From positions 98,759 through 162,758 of the forward strand of contig JAPPIT010000225.1 in the NCBI GenBank assembly GCA_028820505.1: DNA of 64,000 nt, written 5' to 3'. Positions 41,963 through 51,116 of this stretch are shown here, piece by piece. The notes below the pieces were generated by a model. The model worked only from the letters and a program-made list of their open reading frames with translations. It had not been told where the DNA came from and made no database searches. A program made the translations under genes and the position numbers. This stretch comes from Defluviicoccus sp. (lineage in GTDB: Bacteria > Pseudomonadota > Alphaproteobacteria > MPNO01). Within the stretch, counting starts at the first letter, position 1. Every line of letters starts with the position of its first letter.

Positions 41963-41991
41963 GTGATAAACCCGGCGGGTCGGGTTCGCAA
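41963..41991 (-). promoter_or_regulatory. rpsB promoter
   Basis: On the minus strand TTGCGA (41991-41986), 17 bases, then TATCAC (41968-41963) lie between dnaE and rpsB. Transcription would begin near 41956, giving the long leader described separately. It probably drives the whole rpsB to gloA run, with internal promoters possible. Confidence 0.55.
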
Positions 41992-41999
41992 GCGAAATC

Positions 42000-42021
42000 G
42001 GGGTCGCCACGGAGGCGCCCC
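42000..42021 (-). terminator. Hairpin after dnaE
   Basis: On the minus strand GGGGCGCC, TCCGT, GGCG-A-CCCC form an 8-bp stem with one bulged A, three bases after the dnaE stop. There is only a weak T-tract afterwards (GATTTCG), so termination may be partial. Its position before the rpsB promoter makes it a sensible transcript boundary. Confidence 0.4.
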
Positions 42022-42024
42022 GGC

Positions 42025-45000
42025 TCAGATTTCGCTGATTTCGCTCACCCCGGCAAGCGCACCGAGGGCCGGCAGACCCTCGGCCGGCACGCTGTAGCGA
42101 TCGGGCAGCTTCACCTCGACTTCCCTTTCGCTCTCGATGCCGATCAGCAGGCTCACGCGGCCTCGGCCGGGCTTCCAGCTTGCGATCTCGGACCTGAGCG
42201 TCTCGAGGCAGCCGGGGTCGGTCACCCTTACCACCAGGCCGGTTTCGATTCCGTCGATCGCCCGGTCCAGGGGCTCGATCCGCTGGGCGATCAGTCTTAG
42301 CCCGTCGCCTTCGGTGCGCGCCTCGGCGGTAACCAGTATCCTGGCGTTGGCCTCCAGCAGGTCGCGGGACTGGACGAGAAGGTCGCTGAACACCACGACC
42401 TCGAAAGAGCCCGACGAATCGGTGAGGCCCACATAGGCGAACCGGCTTCCCTTCGACGATGTGCGTTCCTGCCGCGCCGCGACGATCCCGGCGAGCCTGC
42501 ACGTCCCCGCCCGCCCGCTGCGCGCAACCTCGCCGTACGGGACCGCGCCAAGACGTTTCAGCCGGTGTTCGTAGGCGTCCAGGGGATGGGCGGAGAGATA
42601 GAACCCGACCGCATCGAACTCGTGATCGAGGCGCTCCATCGCGGTCCAGTCGTCCACGTCGGGCCGTCGCATGTCGACCGGCGGCATGCCGTTCCCGTCC
42701 TCTCCGAAAAGGCTCGTCTGATTGCTCTCCCGGTCCTGCGCGGCCGCCTGTCCGAGACGCACAAGGTGGTCGATCGTTTCGAAGACCTGCCGCCGATTGG
42801 GGTTGAGCGAATCGAGCGCGCCGGCGCGAACGAGGTTTTCGAGCTGTTGGCGGTTCGCGAGAACCCCGCCGAGACGTTGGGCGAAATCGAACTCGTCCTC
42901 GAAGGGGCCTCCGGTTTCGCGTTCGGCGGCGAGATCGGCCATCGCCTGTTCGCCCACCCTTCGAATTGCCGCGAGGGCGTATCGGATCGTCTTCGTCTCG
43001 TTGCCGTTGCGGACGGTCTCGACGGCGAATGTCGCCTCGGAGCGGTTGACGTCGGGCGGCAGCAGGGGGATGTCGAGCCGCTGAAGCTCCTGGCGGATGA
43101 CGGCGAGCTTGTCGGTGTTGCCGAGATCCATGGTCATCAGCGCGGCGAAGAATTCGACCGGGTGGTTCGCCTTCAGCCAGGCGGTCTGATAGGCGATCAA
43201 CGCGTAGGCCGCCGCGTGGGACTTGTTGAAGCCGTAGCCCGCGAACTTGTCCACCTGATCGAAGATCTGCCGGGCCTTCGCCTGGTCCACGCCTCGCGCG
43301 ACGGCGCCGTCCACGAAAGCGTCGCGCTGGGCGTCCATTTCGGCCTGGATCTTCTTGCCCATCGCGCGCCGCAACAGGTCCGCCCGGGCGAGGCTGAAGC
43401 CCGAGAGCTTCTGGGCGATCTGCATGACCTGTTCCTGGTAGATGATCACCCCGAACGTCTCGCGCAGGATGTCTTCGAGATCGGGGTGCAGGTAGTCCGG
43501 CTGCTCGCGCCCGTGCTTGCAGTTGTTGTAGCGCGGGATGTTGTCCATCGGCCCGGGCCGGTAGAGCGCGACGAGCGCGATGAGATCCTCGAAGCAATCG
43601 GGTTTCATCTGGCGCAGCGCGTCGCGCATCCCGCCGCTTTCCATCTGGAACACGCCCGCCGTATCGCCACGGCCAAGCATTTTGTATGTGTTCTCGTCGT
43701 CGAGCGGCAGGGCGAGCAGGTCGGGCCGCGCCCTCTCCGGCATGCGTTCGAGCGCGCGATGGAGCACCGTCAGCGTCTTGAGGCCCAGGAAGTCGAATTT
43801 CACCAGCCCCGAAAGCTCGGTGTACTTCATCGAGAACTGGGTCGCCGGCAGGTCGGAGCGCAGGTCCCGGTAGAGCGGCACGAGGTCGGTCAGCGGCCGG
43901 TCTCCGATAACCACACCGGCCGCATGAGTGGACGTGTGGCGGTAGAGGCCCTCGAGCGCCATGGCGAGATCGAGCAGCCTCGCCACCTGTTCGTCGCCGG
44001 CGCGGATTTCCCTGAGTTGCGGCTCCTTCTCCAGCGCCTCTGCGAGGGTCGGCGGATGCGCCGGGTTGAACGGAACCAGCTTCGAAATCCTGTCGACCTG
44101 GCCGTAAGGCATGCCGAGAACCCGCCCGACGTCGCGGATCGCGGCGCGCGCCTGAAGCGTCCCGAAGGTGATGATCTGGGCCACCCGGTCGGCGCCGTAC
44201 TTGTCCTGGACGTAGCGGATCACCTCGTCCCGCCGGTCCTGGCAGAAATCGATGTCGAAGTCCGGCATCGACACCCGGTCCGGGTTCAGGAAACGCTCGA
44301 AGAGGAGCCCGAAACGCAGCGGGTCGAGATCGGTGATGGTCAGCGCCCAGGCGACCACCGAACCCGCGCCGGAACCGCGGCCCGGACCCACCGGAATCCC
44401 CTGCTTCTTGGCCCACTGGATGAAGTCGGCGACGATCAGGAAGTAGCCCGGATAACCCATCTCGATGATGGTCCGGAGCTCGAACTCCAGGCGTTCGCGG
44501 TAGGGTTTTGCCGCCTCCTCCCGCTGCTCGTCCGTCGCGCCCTCGTCATAGACGCTCGCCTGCAGGCGCGCTTCCAGCCCCGCCTGAGCGGCGGCGGCCA
44601 GGGCCTCGGCCTCGTCATCTCCCCGCGAGGTCTCGAAGCGCGGAAGGATCGGCTCGCACGGCTCGGGCATGAATGCGCAGCGCCTCGCGATAGCCAGCGT
44701 GTTGTCGAGCGCTTCCGGCAAATCGGCGAACAGCGCGCGCATCTCGTCGGCGCTCCGGAAGCGGTGGTCGACCGTGAGTCGGCGCCGCTCCTGCTCGGCG
44801 ACATGCGTGCCCTCGGCGATGCACAGAAGGGCGTCATGCGCTTCGTGCATGGAGGCATCCGCGAAATAGGCCTCGTTGGTCGCGACCAGCGGCAGATCGT
44901 GGGTCATCGCGAAGTCGATCAGGTCGTCCTCGATGCGACGCTCGATCTCTTCGCCATGGCGGGTGAGCTCGATATAGAGCCGGCCCGGAAACGCTTCCCG

Positions 45001-45519
45001 AAGCTGTTGCAGCGCGCCGCTCGCCTTCTGTACCTGCCCGTCGGCAAGCAGCCGGCCCAGCGCGCCGGAAGCGCCGGCGGTGAGCGCGATCAGCCCCGAT
45101 GCATGCAGCGCGACGTCCCGGAAAGATACGTGCGGGTCGCCGGCCTCGGACTCCAGGAAGGCTTTCGACACCAGCGCCATGAGGTTGCGGTATCCCTCCT
45201 CGTCCTGCACCAGCAGGACCAGGAAATCGCGCTTCCCCCGACGTCCGGGACGTGCCCCCATGCGGCCGTTCGCCTGGGCCGCGGCGTCCGTCTCCATCGG
45301 CGCCACCGAGAGCTGACAGCCGACGATCGGCTGAACCCCGTCCGCGGCCGCCGCCATGGCGAACTCCAGCGCGCCGAAGAGGTTGTTGGTGTCGGTTACC
45401 GCGACGGCAGGCATGGCCTCGCCGATGCAGAGCTTCACGAGATCCGCGATCTTGATCGCCCCTTCGGACAGCGAATAGGGCGTATGGACCCTCAGATGGA
45501 CGAAATCGGCGTGGGGCAT
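42025..45519 (-). CDS. dnaE: DNA polymerase III alpha subunit
   Basis: DnaE is the replicative polymerase. The 1164-residue protein has an N-terminal PHP domain (HLRVHTPYSLSEGA, about 7-20) and the C-family polymerase core, with catalytic aspartates in MPDFDIDF at about 413-418. A helix-hairpin-helix and OB-fold region and the C-terminal part follow. ATG 45519 starts the conserved sequence; a 20-residue upstream extension is not conserved. No clear ribosome-binding site is visible. It follows lolD after 112 bases. Confidence 0.96.
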   Translation of the reverse strand: MPHADFVHLRVHTPYSLSEGAIKIADLVKLCIGEAMPAVAVTDTNNLFGALEFAMAAAADGVQPIVGCQLSVAPMETDAAAQANGRMGARPGRRGKRDFLVLLVQDEEGYRNLMALVSKAFLESEAGDPHVSFRDVALHASGLIALTAGASGALGRLLADGQVQKASGALQQLREAFPGRLYIELTRHGEEIERRIEDDLIDFAMTHDLPLVATNEAYFADASMHEAHDALLCIAEGTHVAEQERRRLTVDHRFRSADEMRALFADLPEALDNTLAIARRCAFMPEPCEPILPRFETSRGDDEAEALAAAAQAGLEARLQASVYDEGATDEQREEAAKPYRERLEFELRTIIEMGYPGYFLIVADFIQWAKKQGIPVGPGRGSGAGSVVAWALTITDLDPLRFGLLFERFLNPDRVSMPDFDIDFCQDRRDEVIRYVQDKYGADRVAQIITFGTLQARAAIRDVGRVLGMPYGQVDRISKLVPFNPAHPPTLAEALEKEPQLREIRAGDEQVARLLDLAMALEGLYRHTSTHAAGVVIGDRPLTDLVPLYRDLRSDLPATQFSMKYTELSGLVKFDFLGLKTLTVLHRALERMPERARPDLLALPLDDENTYKMLGRGDTAGVFQMESGGMRDALRQMKPDCFEDLIALVALYRPGPMDNIPRYNNCKHGREQPDYLHPDLEDILRETFGVIIYQEQVMQIAQKLSGFSLARADLLRRAMGKKIQAEMDAQRDAFVDGAVARGVDQAKARQIFDQVDKFAGYGFNKSHAAAYALIAYQTAWLKANHPVEFFAALMTMDLGNTDKLAVIRQELQRLDIPLLPPDVNRSEATFAVETVRNGNETKTIRYALAAIRRVGEQAMADLAAERETGGPFEDEFDFAQRLGGVLANRQQLENLVRAGALDSLNPNRRQVFETIDHLVRLGQAAAQDRESNQTSLFGEDGNGMPPVDMRRPDVDDWTAMERLDHEFDAVGFYLSAHPLDAYEHRLKRLGAVPYGEVARSGRAGTCRLAGIVAARQERTSSKGSRFAYVGLTDSSGSFEVVVFSDLLVQSRDLLEANARILVTAEARTEGDGLRLIAQRIEPLDRAIDGIETGLVVRVTDPGCLETLRSEIASWKPGRGRVSLLIGIESEREVEVKLPDRYSVPAEGLPALGALAGVSEISEI

Positions 45520-45631
45520 GGGGCGCGGACGATCTGGACCCGGGGGCGAAGGATTCCACGCGCCGCGCCGAATCGCCAATCGCGCGCAGCGCTTGCTTGT
45601 GGATTATTTCGCCGGCCGGAGCGGCTTCGGC

Positions 45632-46318
45632 CTAGGACGCGTGGACAGTGCCGTCCCGCAACGTCAGGCGGCGGTCCATCCGGGCGGCGAGGTCCATATT
45701 GTGGGTCGCTATCAGGGCGGCGACGCCATGATCCCGGACGGTGGCGAGCAGCACCTCGAAGACCGACAACGCGGTCTGCGGATCGAGATTGCCGGTCGGT
45801 TCGTCCGCGATCAGTACCTTGGGGCTATTGGCGAGCGCGCGGCCGATGGCAACCCTTTGCTGCTCGCCGCCCGAGAGCCGCGCGGGCCGGTGGGTCGCCC
45901 GCCCGGCGAGGCCGATCCGGTCGAGCAGGTCGCGGGCGCGGCCGGCCGCTTCCCGCCTCGGCCGCCCGGCGATCATCTGAGGCAGCACGATGTTTTCCAG
46001 CGCCGAGAACTCCGGCAGCAGGTGATGGAACTGATAGACGAAGCCGATGCCGCCCCGCCGGATCGCCGTGCGCCGGTCGTCACCGACGGCGGTGCAGTCC
46101 TCGCCACCGAAGAAAACCGAGCCGGCGGAAGGTTTGTCGAGCAGGCCGGCGATATGGAGGAGCGTCGACTTGCCGGCTCCCGAAGGGCCGACGACGGCCA
46201 CGATTTCGCCCGGCATGACCGAAAGGCTCACCGATTTCAGGACATCGAGCCCCGCGCTTGCCTGACGGTAGGTCTTGGCGACCTCCCGCAGCGCGACGGC
46301 GGGCGCCGCGTCACTCAT
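45632..46318 (-). CDS. lolD: Lipoprotein-releasing ABC transporter ATPase LolD
   Basis: LolD powers the release of outer-membrane lipoproteins from the inner membrane to LolA. The 228-residue ATPase has Walker [10 protein letters not shown] (about 41), Q-loop, signature [15 protein letters not shown], and Walker [13 protein letters not shown]. Its ATG lies 8 bases inside the lolC/E end, so both are co-translated. Confidence 0.95.
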   Translation of the reverse strand: MSDAAPAVALREVAKTYRQASAGLDVLKSVSLSVMPGEIVAVVGPSGAGKSTLLHIAGLLDKPSAGSVFFGGEDCTAVGDDRRTAIRRGGIGFVYQFHHLLPEFSALENIVLPQMIAGRPRREAAGRARDLLDRIGLAGRATHRPARLSGGEQQRVAIGRALANSPKVLIADEPTGNLDPQTALSVFEVLLATVRDHGVAALIATHNMDLAARMDRRLTLRDGTVHAS

Positions 46319-47558
46319 AGCGAAGCGCTTCCACGGGATCGAGGCGCGCCGCCCGCCACGCCGGATAGAGCGTCGCCAGCAGCGACAGGACGATCGACAT
46401 GGCGACCACGAGAACCACGTCCCCGGTCTCGACCCGGGACGGCAGCCTGGAAAGAAAATAGATCTCCGCCTCGAAGAGGTTGGCGCCGGAGAGTCCTTCG
46501 AGCCAGCGGCGGATGGTCTCGATATTGCTGGCGAACGCCAGGCCCAGCACGAAGCCGATCGCGGTGCCGACGATGCCGATCGACGCCCCGGCAAGCAGGA
46601 ATATCCGCATCACCGCGGCACGGCTCGCCCCCATGGTTCTCAGGATCGCGATGGCCGAGCCCTTGTCCTTCACCAGCATGATAAGGCTGGAAACGATGTT
46701 GAACGCGGCCACCAGGATGATCAGCGTGAGGATGAGAAACATCACGTTCCGTTCCACCTCGACCGCGTTGAAGAAGACGGCGTTGGTCTGCTGCCAGTCG
46801 ATCAGCCGCAGCTCGCGCCCGGCCCGCTGCCGGATCGACTCCTTGATGCCGCCGAGGTTTTCCGGGTCTTCGACAAAGACTTCGAGCTGGCTGACCCCCG
46901 GTCCGGTCCGGAAATAGAGCTGGGCCGCCTCGAGCGGCATGAACACGAAACCGTTGTCGTACTGGAACATGCCGAGGTGGAAGATCGCGGCGACCTTGTA
47001 GGTCTTGATGCGCGGCACGGTCCCGAACGCGGTCGATTTGGACTGCGGCGAGATCAGCCGCAGCCTGGAGCCCGGGGTGAGCCCGTAGCGGCGCGCGAAA
47101 TTGTCGCCGACCATCACCGCGCTTCGGCCCTGGAAGTCGTCCACGCTGCCGCTGCGGATGTTGTCGGCCACGATGCGCCGCGCCTTCAGATCGTCCGGTC
47201 GCAATGCCCGGACGAGGGCGCCGCCCGCCACCCCGTTCGCGGCCGCCATCACCTGCCCCTCGACAATCGGGGTAACGCTGACGACGCCGGGAACGGTCCT
47301 GAGCCGTTTCGCCAGCGGATCGAAGTCCTGCAGCGCGCCGCTCTCGGCGCGCACCCCGAGATGGCCGTTGAGGCCCAGGATCTTGGACATGAGCTCGGCC
47401 CTGAAACCGTTCATCACCGACATGACGACGATCAGCGTGCCGACCCCCAGCGCGATGCCGGCGAGCGAAAACCCCGCGATGACCGAGATGAAGCCCTCTT
47501 CGCGCCGGGCGCGCAGGTAGCGCATCGCGATCATGCGCTCGAAGGGCGAGAAAATCAC
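46311..47558 (-). CDS. lolC: Lipoprotein-releasing ABC transporter permease LolC/LolE
   Basis: This 415-residue inner-membrane permease partners LolD. An N-terminal transmembrane segment (about 22-45, [19 protein letters not shown]), a large periplasmic domain and three C-terminal transmembrane segments of the FtsX type are visible. Only one permease gene is present here, so a homodimer (LolF-like) is likely, unless a second copy lies elsewhere. The GTG start overlaps the proS stop by 4 bases (GTGA). Confidence 0.92.
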   Translation of the reverse strand: MIFSPFERMIAMRYLRARREEGFISVIAGFSLAGIALGVGTLIVVMSVMNGFRAELMSKILGLNGHLGVRAESGALQDFDPLAKRLRTVPGVVSVTPIVEGQVMAAANGVAGGALVRALRPDDLKARRIVADNIRSGSVDDFQGRSAVMVGDNFARRYGLTPGSRLRLISPQSKSTAFGTVPRIKTYKVAAIFHLGMFQYDNGFVFMPLEAAQLYFRTGPGVSQLEVFVEDPENLGGIKESIRQRAGRELRLIDWQQTNAVFFNAVEVERNVMFLILTLIILVAAFNIVSSLIMLVKDKGSAIAILRTMGASRAAVMRIFLLAGASIGIVGTAIGFVLGLAFASNIETIRRWLEGLSGANLFEAEIYFLSRLPSRVETGDVVLVVAMSIVLSLLATLYPAWRAARLDPVEALRYE

Positions 47559-48898
47559 GAAGCGGTCGGGCCCCCGGCGTCGGCGGGCGCGGTCAACCGC
47601 GACAGCGCGGATTCGATGGAAAGCTCCTCGCGCGCTCCCGTATCGCGCCGTTTGAGTTCGACCCTGCCGTTGCCGATCCCGCGGGGGCCCGCGATGACCT
47701 GCCAGGGCAGGCCGATCAGATCCATGTCCGCGAACTTCGCGCCGGCGCGCAGCGCGCGGTCGTCCATCAGGGTCTCGCAGCCGCTCCCCCGGAGCGCGCG
47801 GTAGATGTCCTCGCAGGCGCCGTCGCAGCCGGGATCGCCCGGTTTGAGATTGACGATCCCGACCCGGAACGGCGCAACCGCGTCCGGCCAGACGATCCCG
47901 TCGTCGTCATGCGAAGCCTCGATGATGGCTCCCACGAGGCGCGAAACCCCGATTCCGTAGGAACCCATCTCCAGGACGATTTCCTCGTCGTCGGGTCCAC
48001 GCACCGTCGCGTTCATCGCCCTCGAATACTTGGTGCCGAAATAGAAGATGTGGCCGACCTCGATCCCGCGCGCGCGAACCAGGTCGTCGCCGAGGGCGGC
48101 GGCTTCCTTCTCGTCGAACTTCTCGTCGGTCGCCGCGTAATGGCTCGTCCAGCGCTCCACCTCGGGCGCGAGGTCGCCCTCATAGTCCACGTCGGTCCCG
48201 AGCACGTCCTGCTCGACCAGGACCCGGTGGCAATAGACCTCGCTCTCGCCGGTGCCCGCGAGAATGATGAACTCGTGGCTCAGATCGCCGCCGATCGGCC
48301 CGGTGTCGGCCTCCATCGGGATCGCCCTCAAGCCGAGCCGGGCAAAGGTCCGGAGGTAGGAGACGAACATCTTGTTGTAGGACCGGCGCGCCCCTTCGTA
48401 GTCGAGATCGAAGGAGTAGCTGTCCTTCATCAGGAACTCGCGTCCCCGCATCACGCCGAAGCGCGGACGGACCTCGTCACGGAATTTCCACTGAATATGA
48501 TAAAGTAATTTAGGAAGTTCTCTATAACTTTTAATGTAATGTCTGAAGATCTCGGTGATCTGTTCCTCGTTGGTCGGACCGTACAGCATGTCGCGCCCGT
48601 GACGGTCCTCGATGCGCAGCATCTCCTTGCCGTAGCCCTCGTAACGCCCGCTCTCGCGCCACAGGTCGGCCGACTGGATGGTGGGCATCAGCATTTCCTG
48701 GCAGCCGGCGCGGTCCTGTTCCTCGCGGACGATCCGCTCGACGTTGCGCAGCACGCGGTAGCCGAGCGGCAGCCAGGAATAGATGCCCGCGCTCGCCTGC
48801 CGGATCATGCCGGCGCGCAGCATCAGCCGATGCGAGACGATCTGCGCCTCGGCGGGGTCGTCCCTCGACGTGGGCATGAAAAAGCTCGAAAGCCGCAT
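47555..48898 (-). CDS. proS: Prolyl-tRNA synthetase (short alphaproteobacterial form)
   Basis: ProRS charges tRNA-Pro. The 447-residue protein is the compact class II form without the about 180-residue editing insert of E. coli ProRS. Motif 2 is seen as [17 protein letters not shown] (about 139-155), and [10 protein letters not shown] represents the motif 3 region. ATG 48898 opens the conserved [10 protein letters not shown]. Codons 121-136, just before motif 2, are strikingly AT-rich although the encoded residues are ordinary. lolC and lolD are coupled downstream. Confidence 0.96.
   Translation of the reverse strand: MRLSSFFMPTSRDDPAEAQIVSHRLMLRAGMIRQASAGIYSWLPLGYRVLRNVERIVREEQDRAGCQEMLMPTIQSADLWRESGRYEGYGKEMLRIEDRHGRDMLYGPTNEEQITEIFRHYIKSYRELPKLLYHIQWKFRDEVRPRFGVMRGREFLMKDSYSFDLDYEGARRSYNKMFVSYLRTFARLGLRAIPMEADTGPIGGDLSHEFIILAGTGESEVYCHRVLVEQDVLGTDVDYEGDLAPEVERWTSHYAATDEKFDEKEAAALGDDLVRARGIEVGHIFYFGTKYSRAMNATVRGPDDEEIVLEMGSYGIGVSRLVGAIIEASHDDDGIVWPDAVAPFRVGIVNLKPGDPGCDGACEDIYRALRGSGCETLMDDRALRAGAKFADMDLIGLPWQVIAGPRGIGNGRVELKRRDTGAREELSIESALSRLTAPADAGGPTAS
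48491..48538 (-). other. AT-rich rare-codon island within proS
   Basis: These 48 bases encode [16 protein letters not shown] (residues 121-136). Fourteen of sixteen codons end in A or T, with AAA, AGT, AGA, TTA, ATT, CTT and CCT used. G+C content of 48491-48540 is 11 of 50, against about two thirds around it. The boundaries are sharp on both sides. The peptide itself looks typical of ProRS. Confidence 0.8.
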
Positions 48899-48992
48899 TG
48901 CGTCTCCGGTCGAAGCCAAAATCGGAAGCGCCGGACTCTACAAAATAAACTCGAACCGCCGCAACGCCGGGCGCGGGCGGGATGCCGGCAGG

Positions 48993-49023
48993 AAAAAGCC
49001 CGGCGCGACGGCCGCGCCGGGCT
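48993..49023 (-). terminator. Rho-independent terminator of the BMP transporter operon
   Basis: On the minus strand AGCCCGGCGCG, a GCCGT loop, and CGCGCCGGGCT form a perfect 11-bp stem, followed by TTTTT-CC. It lies 27 bases after the bmp stop and before proS. This is the clearest intrinsic terminator in the window. Confidence 0.85.
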
Positions 49024-49049
49024 GCTCCGAGCGTTGCCGCTCGATAATT

Positions 49050-50123
49050 CTACTTGCCGGGCAGCTTGCCCTGCACGCCCTCGACATACCAGTCCATCGA
49101 GAGCAGCATCTTGTCGTCCGCCGCCTTGCCCTTGGGAATGACCACCTTGCCGGCCTGGTTGCGCACCGGTCCCTGGAAGGGGTGGCGCTTGCCGGACTTG
49201 ATGTCGGCCTCGGCCTGCATCGCGAGCGCGACCACGTCCTTCGGGATCGCCGGGTTGTAGGGCGCCATTGCGATCATGCCGGTATTGAGACCCTGCCAGA
49301 CATCCTGCGACTTCCAGGTTCCGTCGAGCACCGCCTTCGTGCGGGCGACGTAGTAGTTGTTCCAGTCGTCGATGATCGCGGTCAGATGCGACTTGGGCGC
49401 GAACTTGGTCATGTCGGAGGCCTGGCCGACCGCCCACACCCCGCGTTTCTGCGCGATCTGCGCCGGAGCCGGCGAATCGGTGTGCTGCAGGATGACGTCG
49501 GCGCCCTGGTCGATGAGCGCCTTGGCCGCGTCGCCCTCCTTGCCCGGGTCGTACCAAGTGTTGACCCAGACCACCTTGACCTCGGCCTTCGGGTTGACCT
49601 CGCGCAGTGCAAGCGTGAACGCGTTGATGCCGCGCACGACCTCGGGAATCGGGAACGACGCGATGTAGCCGATGACGTTCGACTTGGTCATCTTGCCCGC
49701 GATCAGGCCCGAGATCGTCCGGCCCTCGTAGAAGCGGGCCAGATAGGTGGAGACGTTGGGCCCGCGCTTGTATCCCGAGCAGTGTTCGAACTTCACCTTG
49801 GGGAACTTCTTGGCGACCTTGACGGTCGGGTTCATGAAGCCGAACGAGGTAGTGAAGATCAGGTCGTGGCCGGTCGAGGCGAGTTGACGAATGACACGCT
49901 CGGCGTCGGCGCCTTCGCTCACGCTCTCGACATAGGTCGTCTCGACCTTGTCCCCGAACTGCTTCTCGATCGCGAGGCGGCCGACATCGTGGCGGTACGT
50001 CCAGCCATGGTCGCCGATCGGGCCGACATAGACGAAGCCGACCTTGACCTTGTCCGCGGCCTGCGCCCCGGCGACGATCCCGAGAGCGGCCACCGCGGCA
50101 ATCAAGAGTCCTACACGTTTCAT
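49050..50123 (-). CDS. BMP-family ABC transporter substrate-binding protein
   Basis: This 357-residue precursor is a periplasmic binding protein of the BMP (basic membrane protein/PnrA) family, whose known members bind nucleosides or related purines. A signal peptide covers 1-22 (cut near AGAQA-ADKVKV). Family blocks follow: FVYVGPIGDHGWTY at the ligand site and the region TFTTSFG-like LIFTTSFGFMNP. A very strong site AGGAGGGG precedes ATG 50123. It is the last gene of the cassette and is followed by an intrinsic terminator. The exact ligand cannot be read from sequence. Confidence 0.88.
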   Translation of the reverse strand: MKRVGLLIAAVAALGIVAGAQAADKVKVGFVYVGPIGDHGWTYRHDVGRLAIEKQFGDKVETTYVESVSEGADAERVIRQLASTGHDLIFTTSFGFMNPTVKVAKKFPKVKFEHCSGYKRGPNVSTYLARFYEGRTISGLIAGKMTKSNVIGYIASFPIPEVVRGINAFTLALREVNPKAEVKVVWVNTWYDPGKEGDAAKALIDQGADVILQHTDSPAPAQIAQKRGVWAVGQASDMTKFAPKSHLTAIIDDWNNYYVARTKAVLDGTWKSQDVWQGLNTGMIAMAPYNPAIPKDVVALAMQAEADIKSGKRHPFQGPVRNQAGKVVIPKGKAADDKMLLSMDWYVEGVQGKLPGK

Positions 50124-50194
50124 GAATCGCCCCTCCTTGTCCTGCGTTCGGTTGCAGGATAACCCAACACGGTGGCGGGTGGTATGACCATCCA

Positions 50195-51115
50195 TCAGCT
50201 TGCGGGCCGGAAAACCCTGCCGATATCCGCCGGCGCGTTGAGCCGGATCAGGGCGCGGTCGCTGGAGATCAGCACCAGGACCAGGATCGTCGCGAGGTAG
50301 GGCAGCATCGAGAGGATCTGCGACGCAACGCCGAGGCCGAAACCCTGGCCATGGAGTTGCAGGATGGTGACGCCGCCGAACAGATAGGCGCCGAGCAGCA
50401 CCCTGCCCGGCCGCCAGGTCGCGAAGACCACGAGGGCGAGCGCGATCCAGCCCCTCCCTGCCGTCATGTTTTCGATCCACATCGGGGTATAGGCGACGGA
50501 GAGATAGGCCCCGCCCACCCCCGCCATCGCGCCGCCGAAGGCGACCGCGAGATAGCGGATGCCGATAACCGGGTAGCCGATCGCGTGCGCGGCGTCGTGC
50601 GACTCGCCCACCGCGCGGAGCACCAGCCCGGCGCGGGTCCGGTAGAGAAACCACGCCACCGCGCCGACCATGACGAAGGAGAAGTAGATGAGGAAGTCGT
50701 GGCCGAAAAGCACCGGACCGATGAAGACGATGTCGCTGACGCCGGGGATGTCGAGCTTGGGCAGCGCGTCCAGCGGCGTGCCCACATAGCCTTGGCCGAT
50801 CAGCGCGCTGAGCCCGATGCCGAAGATAGTGAGCGCCAGTCCCGTCGCGACCTGGTTGGCCACGAGCGACAGGGTCAGCACGGCGAAGATCAGCGACAAT
50901 GCCATCGCGGCCGTCGCCCCGGCGACGATGCCGATCGCCGAACTGCCGGTGATCGTCGCCGTGGCGAACGCCGTCACGGCGCCCGTGATCATCATCCCCT
51001 CGACCCCGAGATTGAGAACGCCCGATTTTTCGGTCACGAGCTCGCCGAGCGCGGCATAGAGCAGCGGCGTCGCCGCCGCCATCATGGAAACGATGACCGC
51101 CGCGGCGGTATCCAA
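50195..51115 (-). CDS. ABC transporter permease, nucleoside/BMP type (second)
   Basis: This is a 306-residue inner-membrane permease of the branched-chain/ribose-like family (BPD_transp_2), with about eight to nine hydrophobic segments. The blocks NLGVEGMMITGA near the N-terminus and VRAVGESHDAAHAIGY-like LRAVGESHDAAHAIG in the ATPase-contact region are typical of YufQ/NupQ-type subunits. One base separates it from the partner permease, and 71 bases from the binding-protein gene. Confidence 0.9.
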   Translation of the reverse strand: MDTAAAVIVSMMAAATPLLYAALGELVTEKSGVLNLGVEGMMITGAVTAFATATITGSSAIGIVAGATAAMALSLIFAVLTLSLVANQVATGLALTIFGIGLSALIGQGYVGTPLDALPKLDIPGVSDIVFIGPVLFGHDFLIYFSFVMVGAVAWFLYRTRAGLVLRAVGESHDAAHAIGYPVIGIRYLAVAFGGAMAGVGGAYLSVAYTPMWIENMTAGRGWIALALVVFATWRPGRVLLGAYLFGGVTILQLHGQGFGLGVASQILSMLPYLATILVLVLISSDRALIRLNAPADIGRVFRPAS

Positions 51116-51116
51116 C

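Noticed and set aside
42565..46218. A 1217-codon plus-strand open frame opposite dnaE and lolD
   Set aside because: It covers the catalytic core of dnaE on the other strand; there is no domain, no ribosome-binding site, and composition fits an antisense shadow.
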